DNA of 64,000 bases from Xanthomonas nasturtii (GTDB lineage: Bacteria; Pseudomonadota; Gammaproteobacteria; Xanthomonadales; Xanthomonadaceae). The first letter of the stretch is position 1. Each line of letters begins with the position of its first letter. Location: contig NZ_LYMI01000006.1 in NCBI RefSeq assembly GCF_001660815.1, positions 46,417 through 110,416 of the forward strand, written 5' to 3'. Shown in pieces: positions 1 through 10,603 of the stretch. Under the pieces are notes generated by a model. That model searched no databases. It saw only the letters and a list, made by a program, of their open reading frames with translations, and was not told where the DNA came from. The position numbers were made by a program, and so were the translations under genes.

Positions 1-2162
<2,162 letters not shown>

Positions 2163-2253
2163 GGTGGCAACTTCTTGGGGCAAGGCCCGGGGGGCGGGTA
2201 GCGTGGCCTAATTGGCCGGTCGAGGGAAGCAGATCGGCCGTTTCCCACACGTT

Positions 2254-2279
2254 AACGCCCGGGAAGTAGCCCGGGCGTT
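2254..2279. terminator. GC-rich hairpin between the RDD gene and topA
   Basis: AACGCCCGGG and CCCGGGCGTT form a perfect 10-bp stem with a 6-nt loop, 65 bp downstream of the RDD gene stop and about 90 bp upstream of topA. Neither side has a strong U tract, so it may end transcription only weakly or stabilise the mRNA 3' end. Confidence 0.45.
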
Positions 2280-2343
2280 CAGTTCTATTATTAGAAAGAT
2301 CACGGCGGACGCCGCCGTGTCAAGCGGCCAGCGCCACGAACTG

Positions 2344-3597
2344 CTAGTTCTGGCTCATTCCGATGGCTGCCAGCACGAAGGCCAAGGCCACCACTGACAG
2401 CACCAGGATCACCCCGTAAATGGCCAGCACCACGATGGAGACCGTATCCAGACCCCTGGATTGGCGTTCCGGGTGGTCGGTGAAGGCCCAGCGGTCCACC
2501 ACCAGGGTGTCGCACAGCTTGTCGTGCGGAGTCTGCTTGCGCTCGGTCATGCCGGCCATGAATGCCGCCACGATCGCGCCGATGCCCAAGGTGAGTACGC
2601 TGATCAGCATGTAGGCCAGGTAGCGCAGCACGTTGCGCCAGAACCCGACCCGAGCGCCATTGCTGTCTGCACGCACCAGTTTGATGCCGCAGGCGAGCTT
2701 GCCCAGGCTGGCCTGATGCCGGCTGGACTGCATCCAGGCGAAATACAGCGTCGGGATGGCCAGGCCGATGCCGTAGGACATCACCAGGATCGCAATGCCG
2801 AGCGCGCTGCCGTCGTCCAGCGCCGAACCGGAATCGCCACGGGTGGTCAGCAGCGCCACGACGAAGGCCAGCGGGATCACGATCAGGTACACCGCAAAGG
2901 TGGTGATCAGGCTGTCGAGGATGCTGGCGGCCACGCGCCGCCACAGGCCGGCGTAGACGACAGGGCCGTCCTGCAGCGCAGCGCTTGCGGCAGGCGCGGC
3001 CAGGGCCGGGGCATCCCATGCGCTGGGAAGCGGGGCGATCGCAGCTGCTGGCGCGTATCCCGGCGTGTGTGTCGCGTCCGGCGTCTTGCTCAGGCTAGGA
3101 CCGGAGGCCAGTGACGTGGTCGCCGCCTCTGCCGGTGCGATGGACCACGTCGACGGATCTGACGATGGGGCTGGGTCGCGTGGCGGATGCAGCGGGGAAT
3201 CGACCGATGCAGGGCGATCGGCACCGTCGGTGAAGGTATTACCAGCACTGGCAACGCCGCCAGCATCGGCAACCACCACGGGCCCGTGCGATGCCTCGGC
3301 AGCGTGGTCATTGATCGGCAAGGTCGCCGCACTGTCTGCAGGGGAGGCCGCCGGCGGTGGCGCATCGACCGGCGCATCCACGCGCGTCGGGCCGCTGGCC
3401 TGCGCGGCTGCGGACACCGTATGGTCCAGGCCCAGCTCGGCCGCGACCTCGTGCAGTGCGACCCACTGCGGCAGGCCTTCGCGCCAGACCAGGCTGGAGC
3501 GGTCGATGATGCCCTGCGACAGGCGTGCGGCAAGCGTGTCCGTGTCCACCGGCCCCTGGCGTTGCCGCTGTGCATCGGCGTAATACCACTGCGTCAT
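2344..3597 (-). CDS. GYF_2 (DUF4339) plus RDD-domain membrane protein
   Basis: A 417-residue protein starting MTQWYYADAQRQ. Residues 1 to about 50 form a GYF_2/DUF4339 domain (WYYAD...GPV...W...W). A long low-complexity Pro/Ala/Ser linker follows, and then a C-terminal RDD domain with several hydrophobic segments (YAGLWRRVAASILDSLI is the typical entry into the first helix). RDD proteins are integral membrane proteins, some linked to ion exchange; the role of this one is unknown. The ATG at 3597 is chosen because the GYF domain starts there; the open frame extends 63 codons further upstream with no domain. The next gene upstream also begins with a GYF_2 domain, so the pair looks like a local duplication with different C-terminal partners. 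Confidence 0.8.
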   Translation of the reverse strand: MTQWYYADAQRQRQGPVDTDTLAARLSQGIIDRSSLVWREGLPQWVALHEVAAELGLDHTVSAAAQASGPTRVDAPVDAPPPAASPADSAATLPINDHAAEASHGPVVVADAGGVASAGNTFTDGADRPASVDSPLHPPRDPAPSSDPSTWSIAPAEAATTSLASGPSLSKTPDATHTPGYAPAAAIAPLPSAWDAPALAAPAASAALQDGPVVYAGLWRRVAASILDSLITTFAVYLIVIPLAFVVALLTTRGDSGSALDDGSALGIAILVMSYGIGLAIPTLYFAWMQSSRHQASLGKLACGIKLVRADSNGARVGFWRNVLRYLAYMLISVLTLGIGAIVAAFMAGMTERKQTPHDKLCDTLVVDRWAFTDHPERQSRGLDTVSIVVLAIYGVILVLSVVALAFVLAAIGMSQN

Positions 3598-3638
3598 GTT
3601 GTCCCCTTGAGGTGTAGCGATTGGCGTGCTGCAGGCGG

Positions 3639-4353
3639 TCAGCCGCGGCAATCCGGCGGAAGTTGGGTGTCGTCGATTTCCGAGCTGCAGTTCCAGCTGC
3701 CGGCATCCGCATCCAGATCCAGCCACAGCGCCTTGCCGTCGATTCTGGCCGACTTGGGCGCATGGATGACGGCTTGGATGCCGCATTCGGTGGTCTCGAA
3801 ACGGCCGATGCGCACGCTGCTCAACCGCTCGCTTGCGTACTGCTCGGGCTGCTTGAAGCCAGGGTCGTCATTGACCGGGCAGCGGCCTTCGCTCGCGAGA
3901 AATTCGGCGATTTGCGGCTTTAACGGTGCCAGTTCGCCAATCGCTTCGGCCACCTTGGCGCGCCCCCAGATAATCGTTGTAAGCCGGGAACGCGATCGCG
4001 GCGAGGATCCCGATCACCCCGACCACCACAAAGACGCCGACCACCGCGACGAGCACCGCAACCACCGGCCAGCCAGTGGTGTGGCTGCGCGGGTGCGCTG
4101 GAGCTAGGGGCGGATGGCCAAGCGGCGCCGCAGCGGGCGGCAATGGCGGCGGCGCAGCCACATGCATGTCAGTGGAAACCGGCGGGCCCAGGGTGTCGGC
4201 GCAGGCGGACAGCGGCAGCCAGTGGTCCAGCCCCTCGCGCCAGACCAGCGTGTCCAGGGCGATCAGACGATCGCGATACAGGCCCAGCAAGGCGTCTTCG
4301 GCCACCGGACCGTGCCGATGGCGGTTGCCATCGGCGTAATACCAACTGCGCAT
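3639..4353 (-). pseudogene. GYF_2 domain fused to type IV pilin-like domain, frameshifted
   Basis: Two overlapping minus-strand frames read as one protein broken by a single-base shift. The first frame (from 4353) starts MRSWYYADGNRHRHGPV, a GYF_2 domain, then a Pro-rich linker and a hydrophobic helix ending GILAAIAFPAYNDYL, which is the conserved pilin N-terminal helix. The second frame (ending 3639) continues KVAEAIGELAPLKPQIAEFL and a C-terminal domain with cysteines ending DDTQLPPDCRG. The join is at a run of five C (plus strand) near 3964-3968. Removing one base gives the pilin-like continuation LGRAKVAEA. It could be a real null allele, a phase-variable tract or a sequencing error. There is no prepilin leader, because GYF replaces it. 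The function of such GYF-pilin proteins is not known to me. Confidence 0.72.
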
Positions 4354-4393
4354 CCCCGTTCCCCTGCACGCACGTCCGTGGCGGCTTCAGTTC

Positions 4394-4867
4394 TCAGTGT
4401 ACGGGTTCAGGCTCGTCCAGGAACATCTGGGTTTCCATCCAGGCGTAGGCCGCCTCGGCGCCGGGCTGGTTGAACAACACCATCAGCACCACCCACTTGA
4501 GATCGTCCAGATCCAGTTCGTCCTGGTCCAGCGCCATGGCGCGGTCCAGCACCAACTCGCGCTGGTCGGCATCGAGAATGCGGTGTTGCTCGAGGAACAG
4601 CAGAAACCCGCGGCAATCCACGTCGAGCTTGTCCAGCTCGGGCCCGTGATAGATACGCACCGGTCCATCGACATGCGGGCGCGCCACGCTGGGCCGCTGC
4701 TCGGAAAGCGCGTCCAGCCAATCGAAGGCCTTGCTGATTTCTGCGGGACTGAAGCCGGCCTGGATCAGGCCATTCTGAAGCGAGTCACGGTCACGGACCA
4801 AGTCCGCGTCTTCGCTGAAATAATGTTCAAACAGGTACAGCAGTACATCGAGAATGCTCTCTTTCAT
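4394..4867 (-). CDS. smg: Smg family protein (DUF494)
   Basis: A 157-residue acidic protein starting [20 protein letters not shown], the signature N-terminus of the Smg/DUF494 family. It is typically encoded next to dprA, as here: dprA ends at 4910, 43 bp upstream. The molecular role is unresolved; the gene name comes from its position near dprA and fmt in E. coli. Length and composition are normal for the family. It is probably cotranscribed with dprA on the minus strand. Confidence 0.93.
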   Translation of the reverse strand: MKESILDVLLYLFEHYFSEDADLVRDRDSLQNGLIQAGFSPAEISKAFDWLDALSEQRPSVARPHVDGPVRIYHGPELDKLDVDCRGFLLFLEQHRILDADQRELVLDRAMALDQDELDLDDLKWVVLMVLFNQPGAEAAYAWMETQMFLDEPEPVH

Positions 4868-4909
4868 TGCCCTCGGCCTGCGTCGCGCGACGCTGTGGAG
4901 GTGAAGAAA

Positions 4910-6055
4910 CTAAGGATTGCGGGTATAGCGACCGTGCTCGGTGACCACGTCTCCCTCCAGTTCCATGATGAGCAGCATGGAGGACAGCGCGGCGGCCGTC
5001 AATCCGGTGCGCTGCACCAATGAATCCATAGGGGTTGGGTCGTGGCCCAGTGCTTGCCACAAGCGCTGGTAGTCCGGATCGGAGCGGGCAACACCGGCGC
5101 CAGCGCCGGTCGTTGTCTTCCTGCGCAACTCAGTGGGGGCGGCCAGACGCTCGCGCAAGGCGCTGGCCAGTTCGCCCGACAGCACGCCCAGCCCGTCGAT
5201 GACCTGGGACGGCTCCTGCGCCAAGGTGGCACCTTGCCGGATCAGGTGGTGACAGCCGCGCGCGAGCGGATTGTGCAGCGAGCCGGGCAGGGCGAACACC
5301 TCGCGCCCGGCTTCGGCAGCCAGCCGGGCGGTGATCAGCGCGCCCGAGCGCATCGCCGCTTCGACCACCAGCGTTCCCAGCGCCAGCCCGGCGATGATCC
5401 GGTTACGGGCCGGAAAGTGCGCCGCGACCGGGGCGGTGCCCGGCAGATATTCGCTGACCACCGCGCCGCGTTCGGCGATGCGATCGCGCAAACCCTGGTG
5501 CCGCTCGGGATAGGCCACATCGGTACCGGTGCCGACCACCGCCACGGTGATGCCATCACGCTGGGTCAGTGCGGCCTCGTGCGCGATCGCATCCACGCCT
5601 GCGGCCATGCCGCTGACGATGCTCAGCCCGGCGCTGGCAAGGCTCGAAGCGAACGCGCGGGTGTGGTCGCGGCCGCCGGCGGTGGCCGAGCGGCTGCCGA
5701 CCACCGCCACCCCCGGGTGCCAGAGCGCGTTGGGGTCACCGTCCACGAACAGGGCCATCGGCGGGTTGGCGATATGACGCAGCAGGGCCGGGTAGTCGGG
5801 ATCGCACCAGCTGAGCAGGTGGTGTCCGGGTTGCCCGCACCAGCGCAGCGCAGCGTCGAGCGCACGCGAGTCAGGGGTTTGCAGCAGCGCTGATTGAAGT
5901 TCGTCGCAGCCGGCGGATCGCCACGCCTCGGGGCCGGCCGCCAGCATCTGGGCGGTCGACGCGAAGGTAGTCAGCAATGCCTTGCGTGGTGGGGTGCGGC
6001 CGCCTGCCAGCAGCAGGATCAGCAATGCGCGCAGGTCGGGAGCAGTCAGGGCCAT
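4910..6055 (-). CDS. dprA: DNA-processing protein DprA (Smf)
   Basis: DprA binds incoming single-stranded DNA in the cytoplasm and loads RecA during natural transformation. The 381-residue protein has an N-terminal SAM-like region, then a Rossmann-type core with VAVVGSRSATAGGRDHTRAF and SGMAAGVDAIAHEAAL, the conserved nucleotide-fold motifs, and a C-terminal winged-helix DML1-like region (DYQRLWQALGHDPTPMDSLV). Start at 6055. It lies upstream of smg in the usual arrangement. An intact copy fits the competence reported for xanthomonads. Confidence 0.95.
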   Translation of the reverse strand: MALTAPDLRALLILLLAGGRTPPRKALLTTFASTAQMLAAGPEAWRSAGCDELQSALLQTPDSRALDAALRWCGQPGHHLLSWCDPDYPALLRHIANPPMALFVDGDPNALWHPGVAVVGSRSATAGGRDHTRAFASSLASAGLSIVSGMAAGVDAIAHEAALTQRDGITVAVVGTGTDVAYPERHQGLRDRIAERGAVVSEYLPGTAPVAAHFPARNRIIAGLALGTLVVEAAMRSGALITARLAAEAGREVFALPGSLHNPLARGCHHLIRQGATLAQEPSQVIDGLGVLSGELASALRERLAAPTELRRKTTTGAGAGVARSDPDYQRLWQALGHDPTPMDSLVQRTGLTAAALSSMLLIMELEGDVVTEHGRYTRNP

Positions 6056-6080
6056 GCACCAAGGCTAGGCCGCAAACGAC

Positions 6081-6102
6081 GACGGCGCCCTCGGGCGCCG
6101 TC
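6081..6102. terminator. Hairpin between the LysM gene and dprA
   Basis: GACGGCGCCC and GGGCGCCGTC are perfectly complementary around a very tight loop, starting 25 bp downstream of the LysM gene stop and 26 bp upstream of the dprA start on the minus strand. The trailing sequence is only moderately T-rich. Confidence 0.55.
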
Positions 6103-6126
6103 GCGTTACTGCATCGGAACTTTCGC

Positions 6127-7263
6127 TTACTGCGCGTCAGGATGCTTGACGAAATAGCCCAGGCCGGTCGGCTTGACGCTTTCCATCACCAACGCATAGC
6201 TGACCTTGTCGAAGGTGCGGAACACCATCGCATGCGAGGCGTATTCGTCGGGCAGGCCGACGGTGGAGCCGGCCGGGCCGCTGAAATCATCGTCGGTCCG
6301 CGAAAAGCGCGAGTGCTTGACGCGGTCGCTGACGGTGCGGCCCTTGCGCCAGACCGAAAACACGGTGCCGTTGTTGATGCCTTCGCGGGCGCCGCCGGAG
6401 ATGGCGATCACGTCGCGGGTGCCGCCGACGATGAAGGCGTCGGAGATGGCCAGCACGCGCAGTTCGGTCTGCAGCGCCTGTTCCGACGGCGGGTGCGGGA
6501 TGAACTGCAGGTCGTACGGCTGTGCTTCGACGGCCACGATGCGATCGCCGGCGCGCACTTCGCGGCCGCTGTCCTGCAGCAGCAACGTGGCTGCCTTGGA
6601 GTTGCCGCCTGCTGCGCTGCGGGTGATGGTGCCGACGTTGACCTGCGCCATCTCGTAGCCGAGGAACTCACGGCGCGTGCTCGGCGCGATGAAGTTCTTC
6701 CAGATGTTGCCGGAGCCGGCGGTGATGTTGCCCGCCATGTCCAGGTCTTCGTTGTGCTTGGGCAGGCTGAACTTCACGGTCGGGCGAACCACCGCAAAGC
6801 GCTGGCCCGGCTGCGCGTCTTCCAGGCCGACCACGTAAGCGACCTGGCCGGTGGTGGCGCGCGAGCGGCCGCCTTCCAGACCGACCACGTACGGCAGTTC
6901 GTCGAAGTCTTCGACCACGCGCAGGTTCTTCAGGAACGGCTCGACGTCGGCCAGCGGAATGGCATTGATCGGCGCTTCCTGGCGCGGGCCGGGCTGGATC
7001 GTGCCTTTGCCGACGCGGTCCAGATAGGCCAGGCTGATCACGTCACCGGGATAAATCAGGTGCGGATTCTGGATCTGCGGATTGGCTTGCCAGATTTCCG
7101 GCCACAGCCATGGTTTTTGCAGAAAACGCCCAGCGATGTCCCACAAGGTATCGCCCTTGCGGACCACATAGGTGTCTGGATGCTCGCCCACCGCTTGCGC
7201 GGCAGCGTAGGTCGCGACGGTCAGCATCGCCGCAGCGACGACCGTACGAAGTCGGTTCAACAT
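6127..7263 (-). CDS. Secreted LysM-domain protein
   Basis: A 378-residue protein starting MLNRLRTVVAAAMLTVATYA, with a signal peptide that probably ends at the AAA/QA region near residue 25. One LysM domain follows directly (YVVRKGDTLWDIAGRFLQKP...QIQNPHLIYPGDVI), predicted to bind peptidoglycan in the periplasm. The remaining 300 residues resemble the long C-terminal part of proteobacterial LysM proteins encoded beside dprA and def; no catalytic motif is visible. It is divergent from def, with about 130 bp between the starts. The ATG at 7263 is preferred over the longer frame because it starts the signal peptide. Confidence 0.87.
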   Translation of the reverse strand: MLNRLRTVVAAAMLTVATYAAAQAVGEHPDTYVVRKGDTLWDIAGRFLQKPWLWPEIWQANPQIQNPHLIYPGDVISLAYLDRVGKGTIQPGPRQEAPINAIPLADVEPFLKNLRVVEDFDELPYVVGLEGGRSRATTGQVAYVVGLEDAQPGQRFAVVRPTVKFSLPKHNEDLDMAGNITAGSGNIWKNFIAPSTRREFLGYEMAQVNVGTITRSAAGGNSKAATLLLQDSGREVRAGDRIVAVEAQPYDLQFIPHPPSEQALQTELRVLAISDAFIVGGTRDVIAISGGAREGINNGTVFSVWRKGRTVSDRVKHSRFSRTDDDFSGPAGSTVGLPDEYASHAMVFRTFDKVSYALVMESVKPTGLGYFVKHPDAQ

Positions 7264-7394
7264 GAGTGCCTTCTTGCCTGATTCCCCAACAGGTCCGCGC
7301 ACTATAGTCCAGAAACCGGGGCGCCACGCAAGCATTGCGCTAGAATGAGACCGTCTTGCCGGCGCCGCGCCGGTGTTCCCAGACGGGTAACCCC

Positions 7395-7907
7395 ATGGCT
7401 TTGCTCCCTATTCTTGAGTTTCCCGACCCGCGGCTGCGCACCAAGGCCGTGCCGGTCGATGCTGCCGAGCTCACCAGCCCGGCGTTCCAGACGCTGCTGG
7501 ATGACATGTTCCAGACCATGTACGAGGCGCCCGGCATCGGCCTGGCCGCCAGTCAGGTGGACGTGCACAAGCGTTTCATGGTGATCGACGTCAGCGACGA
7601 AAAGAACCTGCCGCAGGTGTTCGTCAACCCGGAGATCGTGAGCAAACAGGGCGAGCAGCTGTATCAGGAAGGCTGCCTGTCGGTGCCGGGCATCTACGCC
7701 GATGTCAGCCGCGCCGATGCGATCACGGTGCGCTATCTCGACCGTCGGGGCCAGGCGCAGGAACTGCAGACCGATGGCCTGCTGGCCGTGTGCATCCAGC
7801 ACGAGATGGACCACCTGGACGGCAAGCTGTTCGTGGATTATCTCTCACCGCTCAAGCGCGAAATGGTGCGCAAGAAGCTGGCCAAACAGCGCAAGCATGT
7901 GGCTTGA
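7395..7907 (+). CDS. def: Peptide deformylase
   Basis: Removes the formyl group from the N-terminal methionine of nascent proteins. The 170-residue protein has all three conserved deformylase motifs: GIGLAASQ (I), EGCLS (II, with the metal-binding Cys) and QHEMDH (III, with two metal-binding His and the catalytic Glu). The start [15 protein letters not shown] at 7395 is the usual one. It is followed by fmt in the classical def-fmt-rsmB order, although a 414-bp non-coding gap separates def from fmt here. Confidence 0.97.
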   Translation: MALLPILEFPDPRLRTKAVPVDAAELTSPAFQTLLDDMFQTMYEAPGIGLAASQVDVHKRFMVIDVSDEKNLPQVFVNPEIVSKQGEQLYQEGCLSVPGIYADVSRADAITVRYLDRRGQAQELQTDGLLAVCIQHEMDHLDGKLFVDYLSPLKREMVRKKLAKQRKHVA

Positions 7908-7920
7908 GGGCTTGAGGGCT

Positions 7921-7949
7921 GGGAGCGGGGATTTGGGATTCGGGATTGG
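7921..7949. repeat. GGGATTY-type short tandem motif, left copy
   Basis: The stretch contains GGGGATTTGGGATTCGGGATTGG, a run of imperfect 7-bp GGGATTY units just after def. The reverse complement of the same motif ends the intergenic gap immediately upstream of fmt. Confidence 0.7.
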
Positions 7950-8278
7950 CAAAAGCAGGTTTTTGCGGGTTGTTGAGTCGCCTGGTTCCACATCCTTGAG
8001 CGCGAATCGCGGTGCGATCTGATGGCTATGCCGGCACATCGCGATTGCGCCAAGTCCGGGGGCGGATAGCCTTGAAACCTTAGGCGCGGAATTTGTGATC
8101 GATAATCCGCTGCCTATTGCGGGCATCAAATTCTCGGATGCAACTCCCGCTTCTCCGTGGACTCGATTGATCATGGGGCACATGGGTTCCGGCGCAGGTT
8201 TGCCAAACTTCCAGCGTCAATCCCGCTCTCCCCTCTCAGCCCCACGCTACTCCCGCCCCGGCCAGCACCTCCGCCGTT

Positions 8279-8317
8279 GCGAATCCCCACTCCCGAATCC
8301 CAAATCCCAAATCCCAG
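8279..8317. repeat. AATCCC-type short tandem motif, right copy
   Basis: About five units of the type CCCRAAT/AATCCCA run up to 5 bp before the fmt ATG and so replace any normal ribosome-binding site. Similar motifs occur at 15891-15922, so this is a dispersed intergenic family and not unique sequence. Confidence 0.75.
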
Positions 8318-8321
8318 CCCT

Positions 8322-9245
8322 ATGAGAATTGTCTTTGCCGGTACGCCGGATTTCGCTGTCGCTTCGTTGCGCGCTGCCGCGCAGCGGCATGAAGTGGTGG
8401 CGGTCTATACCCAGCCTGATCGGCCCGCCGGGCGCGGCCGCGGGCTGACGCCGTCGCCGGTCAAGATCGAGGCGATCGCGCGCGGCATTCCGGTGTTTCA
8501 GCCGCAGACGCTGCGTTCGCCCGAGGCGCTGGCCACGCTGCGTGCGCTCAATGCGGACCTGATGGTGGTGGTGGCCTACGGGTTGATCCTGCCCAAGGCA
8601 GTGCTGGCCGCGCCGACCCACGGCTGCTGGAACGTGCATGCCTCGCTGTTGCCGCGCTGGCGTGGCGCCGCGCCGATCCAGCGCGCGATCGAGGCCGGCG
8701 ATACCGCGACCGGCGTGTGCCTGATGCAGATGGAAGCCGGCCTGGACACCGGCCCGGTGCTGCTGTCGCAGCGCATCGAGATCGGCGAACAGGAAACCGG
8801 TGGGCAGTTGCACGACCGGCTGGCCGCGCTGGGCGCGCAGGTGCTGTCCGATGGCCTGGGCCTGCTGCGTGCCGGCATCCGCCCGGTGGCGCAACCGCAG
8901 CCGGCCGAGGGCGTCACTTACGCACACAAGCTGGACAAGGCACAGGCGCGCTTGGATTGGGCGCAGCCGGCGCATGAGCTGGCGCGGCGCGTGCGCGCGT
9001 TCAACCCGTGGCCGGTGGCCGAAGCCACGCTGGCCGGCGAGCGGGTGCGCCTGCATGGCGCAGTGGCGCTTGACTTGGCGCATCAACAGCCGCCGGGCAC
9101 GCTGCTGGCGGCCAGCAAGCAGGGCATCGACATCGCCTGCGGGCAGGGTGCGCTAAGGGTGCGCGTGCTGCAGCGCGAGGGCGGCAAGGCGATCACCGCT
9201 GCCGACTACCTCAACGCGCGCCGCGATCTGTTGGCGCGGCGCTGA
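8322..9245 (+). CDS. fmt: Methionyl-tRNA formyltransferase
   Basis: Formylates initiator Met-tRNA with 10-formyltetrahydrofolate. The 307-residue protein begins [20 protein letters not shown] and contains [20 protein letters not shown], the folate-binding/catalytic region with the Asn-His-Asp set (N and H here; D in MEAGLDTGP). The C-terminal OB-like domain starts around residue 205. The ATG at 8322 directly follows the AATCCC repeats. The stop overlaps the rsmB start (TGATG at 9243-9247), implying translational coupling. Confidence 0.97.
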   Translation: MRIVFAGTPDFAVASLRAAAQRHEVVAVYTQPDRPAGRGRGLTPSPVKIEAIARGIPVFQPQTLRSPEALATLRALNADLMVVVAYGLILPKAVLAAPTHGCWNVHASLLPRWRGAAPIQRAIEAGDTATGVCLMQMEAGLDTGPVLLSQRIEIGEQETGGQLHDRLAALGAQVLSDGLGLLRAGIRPVAQPQPAEGVTYAHKLDKAQARLDWAQPAHELARRVRAFNPWPVAEATLAGERVRLHGAVALDLAHQQPPGTLLAASKQGIDIACGQGALRVRVLQREGGKAITAADYLNARRDLLARR

Positions 9246-10555
9246 TGTCGACCGAGCCTGCAACTGCCGGCGTCGCTTCGCGCCTGGCGGCCGCACGCGT
9301 GCTGACGGCGGTGTTCGACCAGGGCCGTTCGTTGAAGGCCGAACTGGCCGCGACCTTGCCCGGCATTGACGATCCGCGCGACCGCGCATTGGTGGAGGCG
9401 ATCTGCTTCGCGGTCATCCGCCGCCGCCCGGCCTATGACGTGGCGTTGCGGCAATGGCTGGAGCGTCCGCTGCCGCCGCGCGACGCCGAACTCAAGGCGC
9501 TGCTGATGGTCGGCTTCGCCCAGCTCGACGTGCTGCAACTTCCGGCGCATGCGGCGCTGTCGGCCACCGTGGATGCGTGCCGCGCGCTGGGCCGGCCACG
9601 CCAGGCCGGCATGGTCAATGCGATTTTGCGACGCGCCCAGCGCGAGGGGTTCCCGGCGGTGTCGGGCGACGCCGGTTGGCCGTCGTGGCTGCGCAAGCAG
9701 TTGCGCGCGGACTGGGGCGAGCGTGCGGAAGGCATTTTCACCGCAAGTGCGCAGATGGCGCCGATGTGGCTGCGTGTGCAGCGGTCGCGCACCGATCCTG
9801 CGGCGTATGTGGCCCGGCTGGCCGAGCTGGGCATCGCCGCGCAAACCGATGCGGTGTTGCCGGATGCGGTGCGCCTGCACGGCGCGGTACCGGTTAGTCA
9901 GTTGCCGGGCTTTGCCGAAGGCGATGTCTCGGTGCAGGACGGCGCTGCGCAGCAGGTGGCCGATGCGCTGACGCTGGCGCCTGCGGCACGTGTGCTCGAT
10001 GCGTGCGCCGCGCCCGGCGGCAAGGCGGCGCATCTGCTGGAACGTTTTCCGGGTCTGCAGCTCACTGCGCTGGATGTGGATGCACGCCGCCTGGAGCGCG
10101 TGCAGCAGACCCTGCAGCGCACCGTGCCAGAGGCACAGGTCGCGTTGCATGCGGCCGATGCCGCCGACACCGATGCGTGGTGGGACGGTCAGCCGTTCGA
10201 TGCGGTGCTGCTGGACGCGCCGTGTTCGGCCACCGGCGTGGTGCGTCGTCAGCCGGATGTGCTGCTGCACCGGCGTGCCGACGATATCGATGCCTTGTCG
10301 GCCTTGCAGGCGCGCCTGCTCGATGCGACCTGGCGCACCCTGCGCCCGGGCGGGCAGTTGCTCTACACCACCTGCTCATTGTTGGCGCGCGAGAACCAGG
10401 CACAGGTGGATGCATTCCTGCAACGCACGCCCGATGCGCAGACGCAGCCGTTGGGTGCGCAGTTCGGGCATGCGGCTGGCCCCGGGCGTCAGCGATTTCC
10501 AGGCGAGCAGCACTGCGACGGATTTTTCTACGCGCTTTTGCTAAAAGCTTCCTGA
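9245..10555 (+). CDS. rsmB: 16S rRNA (cytosine-967-C5) methyltransferase
   Basis: RsmB (Sun/Fmu) methylates C967 of 16S rRNA using S-adenosylmethionine. The 436-residue protein has an N-terminal NusB-like helical domain (residues 1 to about 140) and a C-terminal Rossmann methyltransferase. [15 protein letters not shown] binds [20 protein letters not shown] carries the catalytic PC motif, and TTCSL carries the second conserved Cys. It overlaps fmt by one base. Confidence 0.95.
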   Translation: MSTEPATAGVASRLAAARVLTAVFDQGRSLKAELAATLPGIDDPRDRALVEAICFAVIRRRPAYDVALRQWLERPLPPRDAELKALLMVGFAQLDVLQLPAHAALSATVDACRALGRPRQAGMVNAILRRAQREGFPAVSGDAGWPSWLRKQLRADWGERAEGIFTASAQMAPMWLRVQRSRTDPAAYVARLAELGIAAQTDAVLPDAVRLHGAVPVSQLPGFAEGDVSVQDGAAQQVADALTLAPAARVLDACAAPGGKAAHLLERFPGLQLTALDVDARRLERVQQTLQRTVPEAQVALHAADAADTDAWWDGQPFDAVLLDAPCSATGVVRRQPDVLLHRRADDIDALSALQARLLDATWRTLRPGGQLLYTTCSLLARENQAQVDAFLQRTPDAQTQPLGAQFGHAAGPGRQRFPGEQHCDGFFYALLLKAS

Positions 10556-10603
10556 TCGCGCGCCGCATCGGCGCTCTACCTGCTACCTCCATTGCGCCTC
10601 GAT

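Larger units (their letters stand above)
7908..8321. other. def-fmt intergenic region with no supported gene
   Basis: A gap of 414 bp that is unusually long for def-fmt. Its two ends carry the same heptameric motif in opposite orientation (see repeats at 7921 and 8279). Short open frames here lack ribosome sites and recognisable products. Confidence 0.6.
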
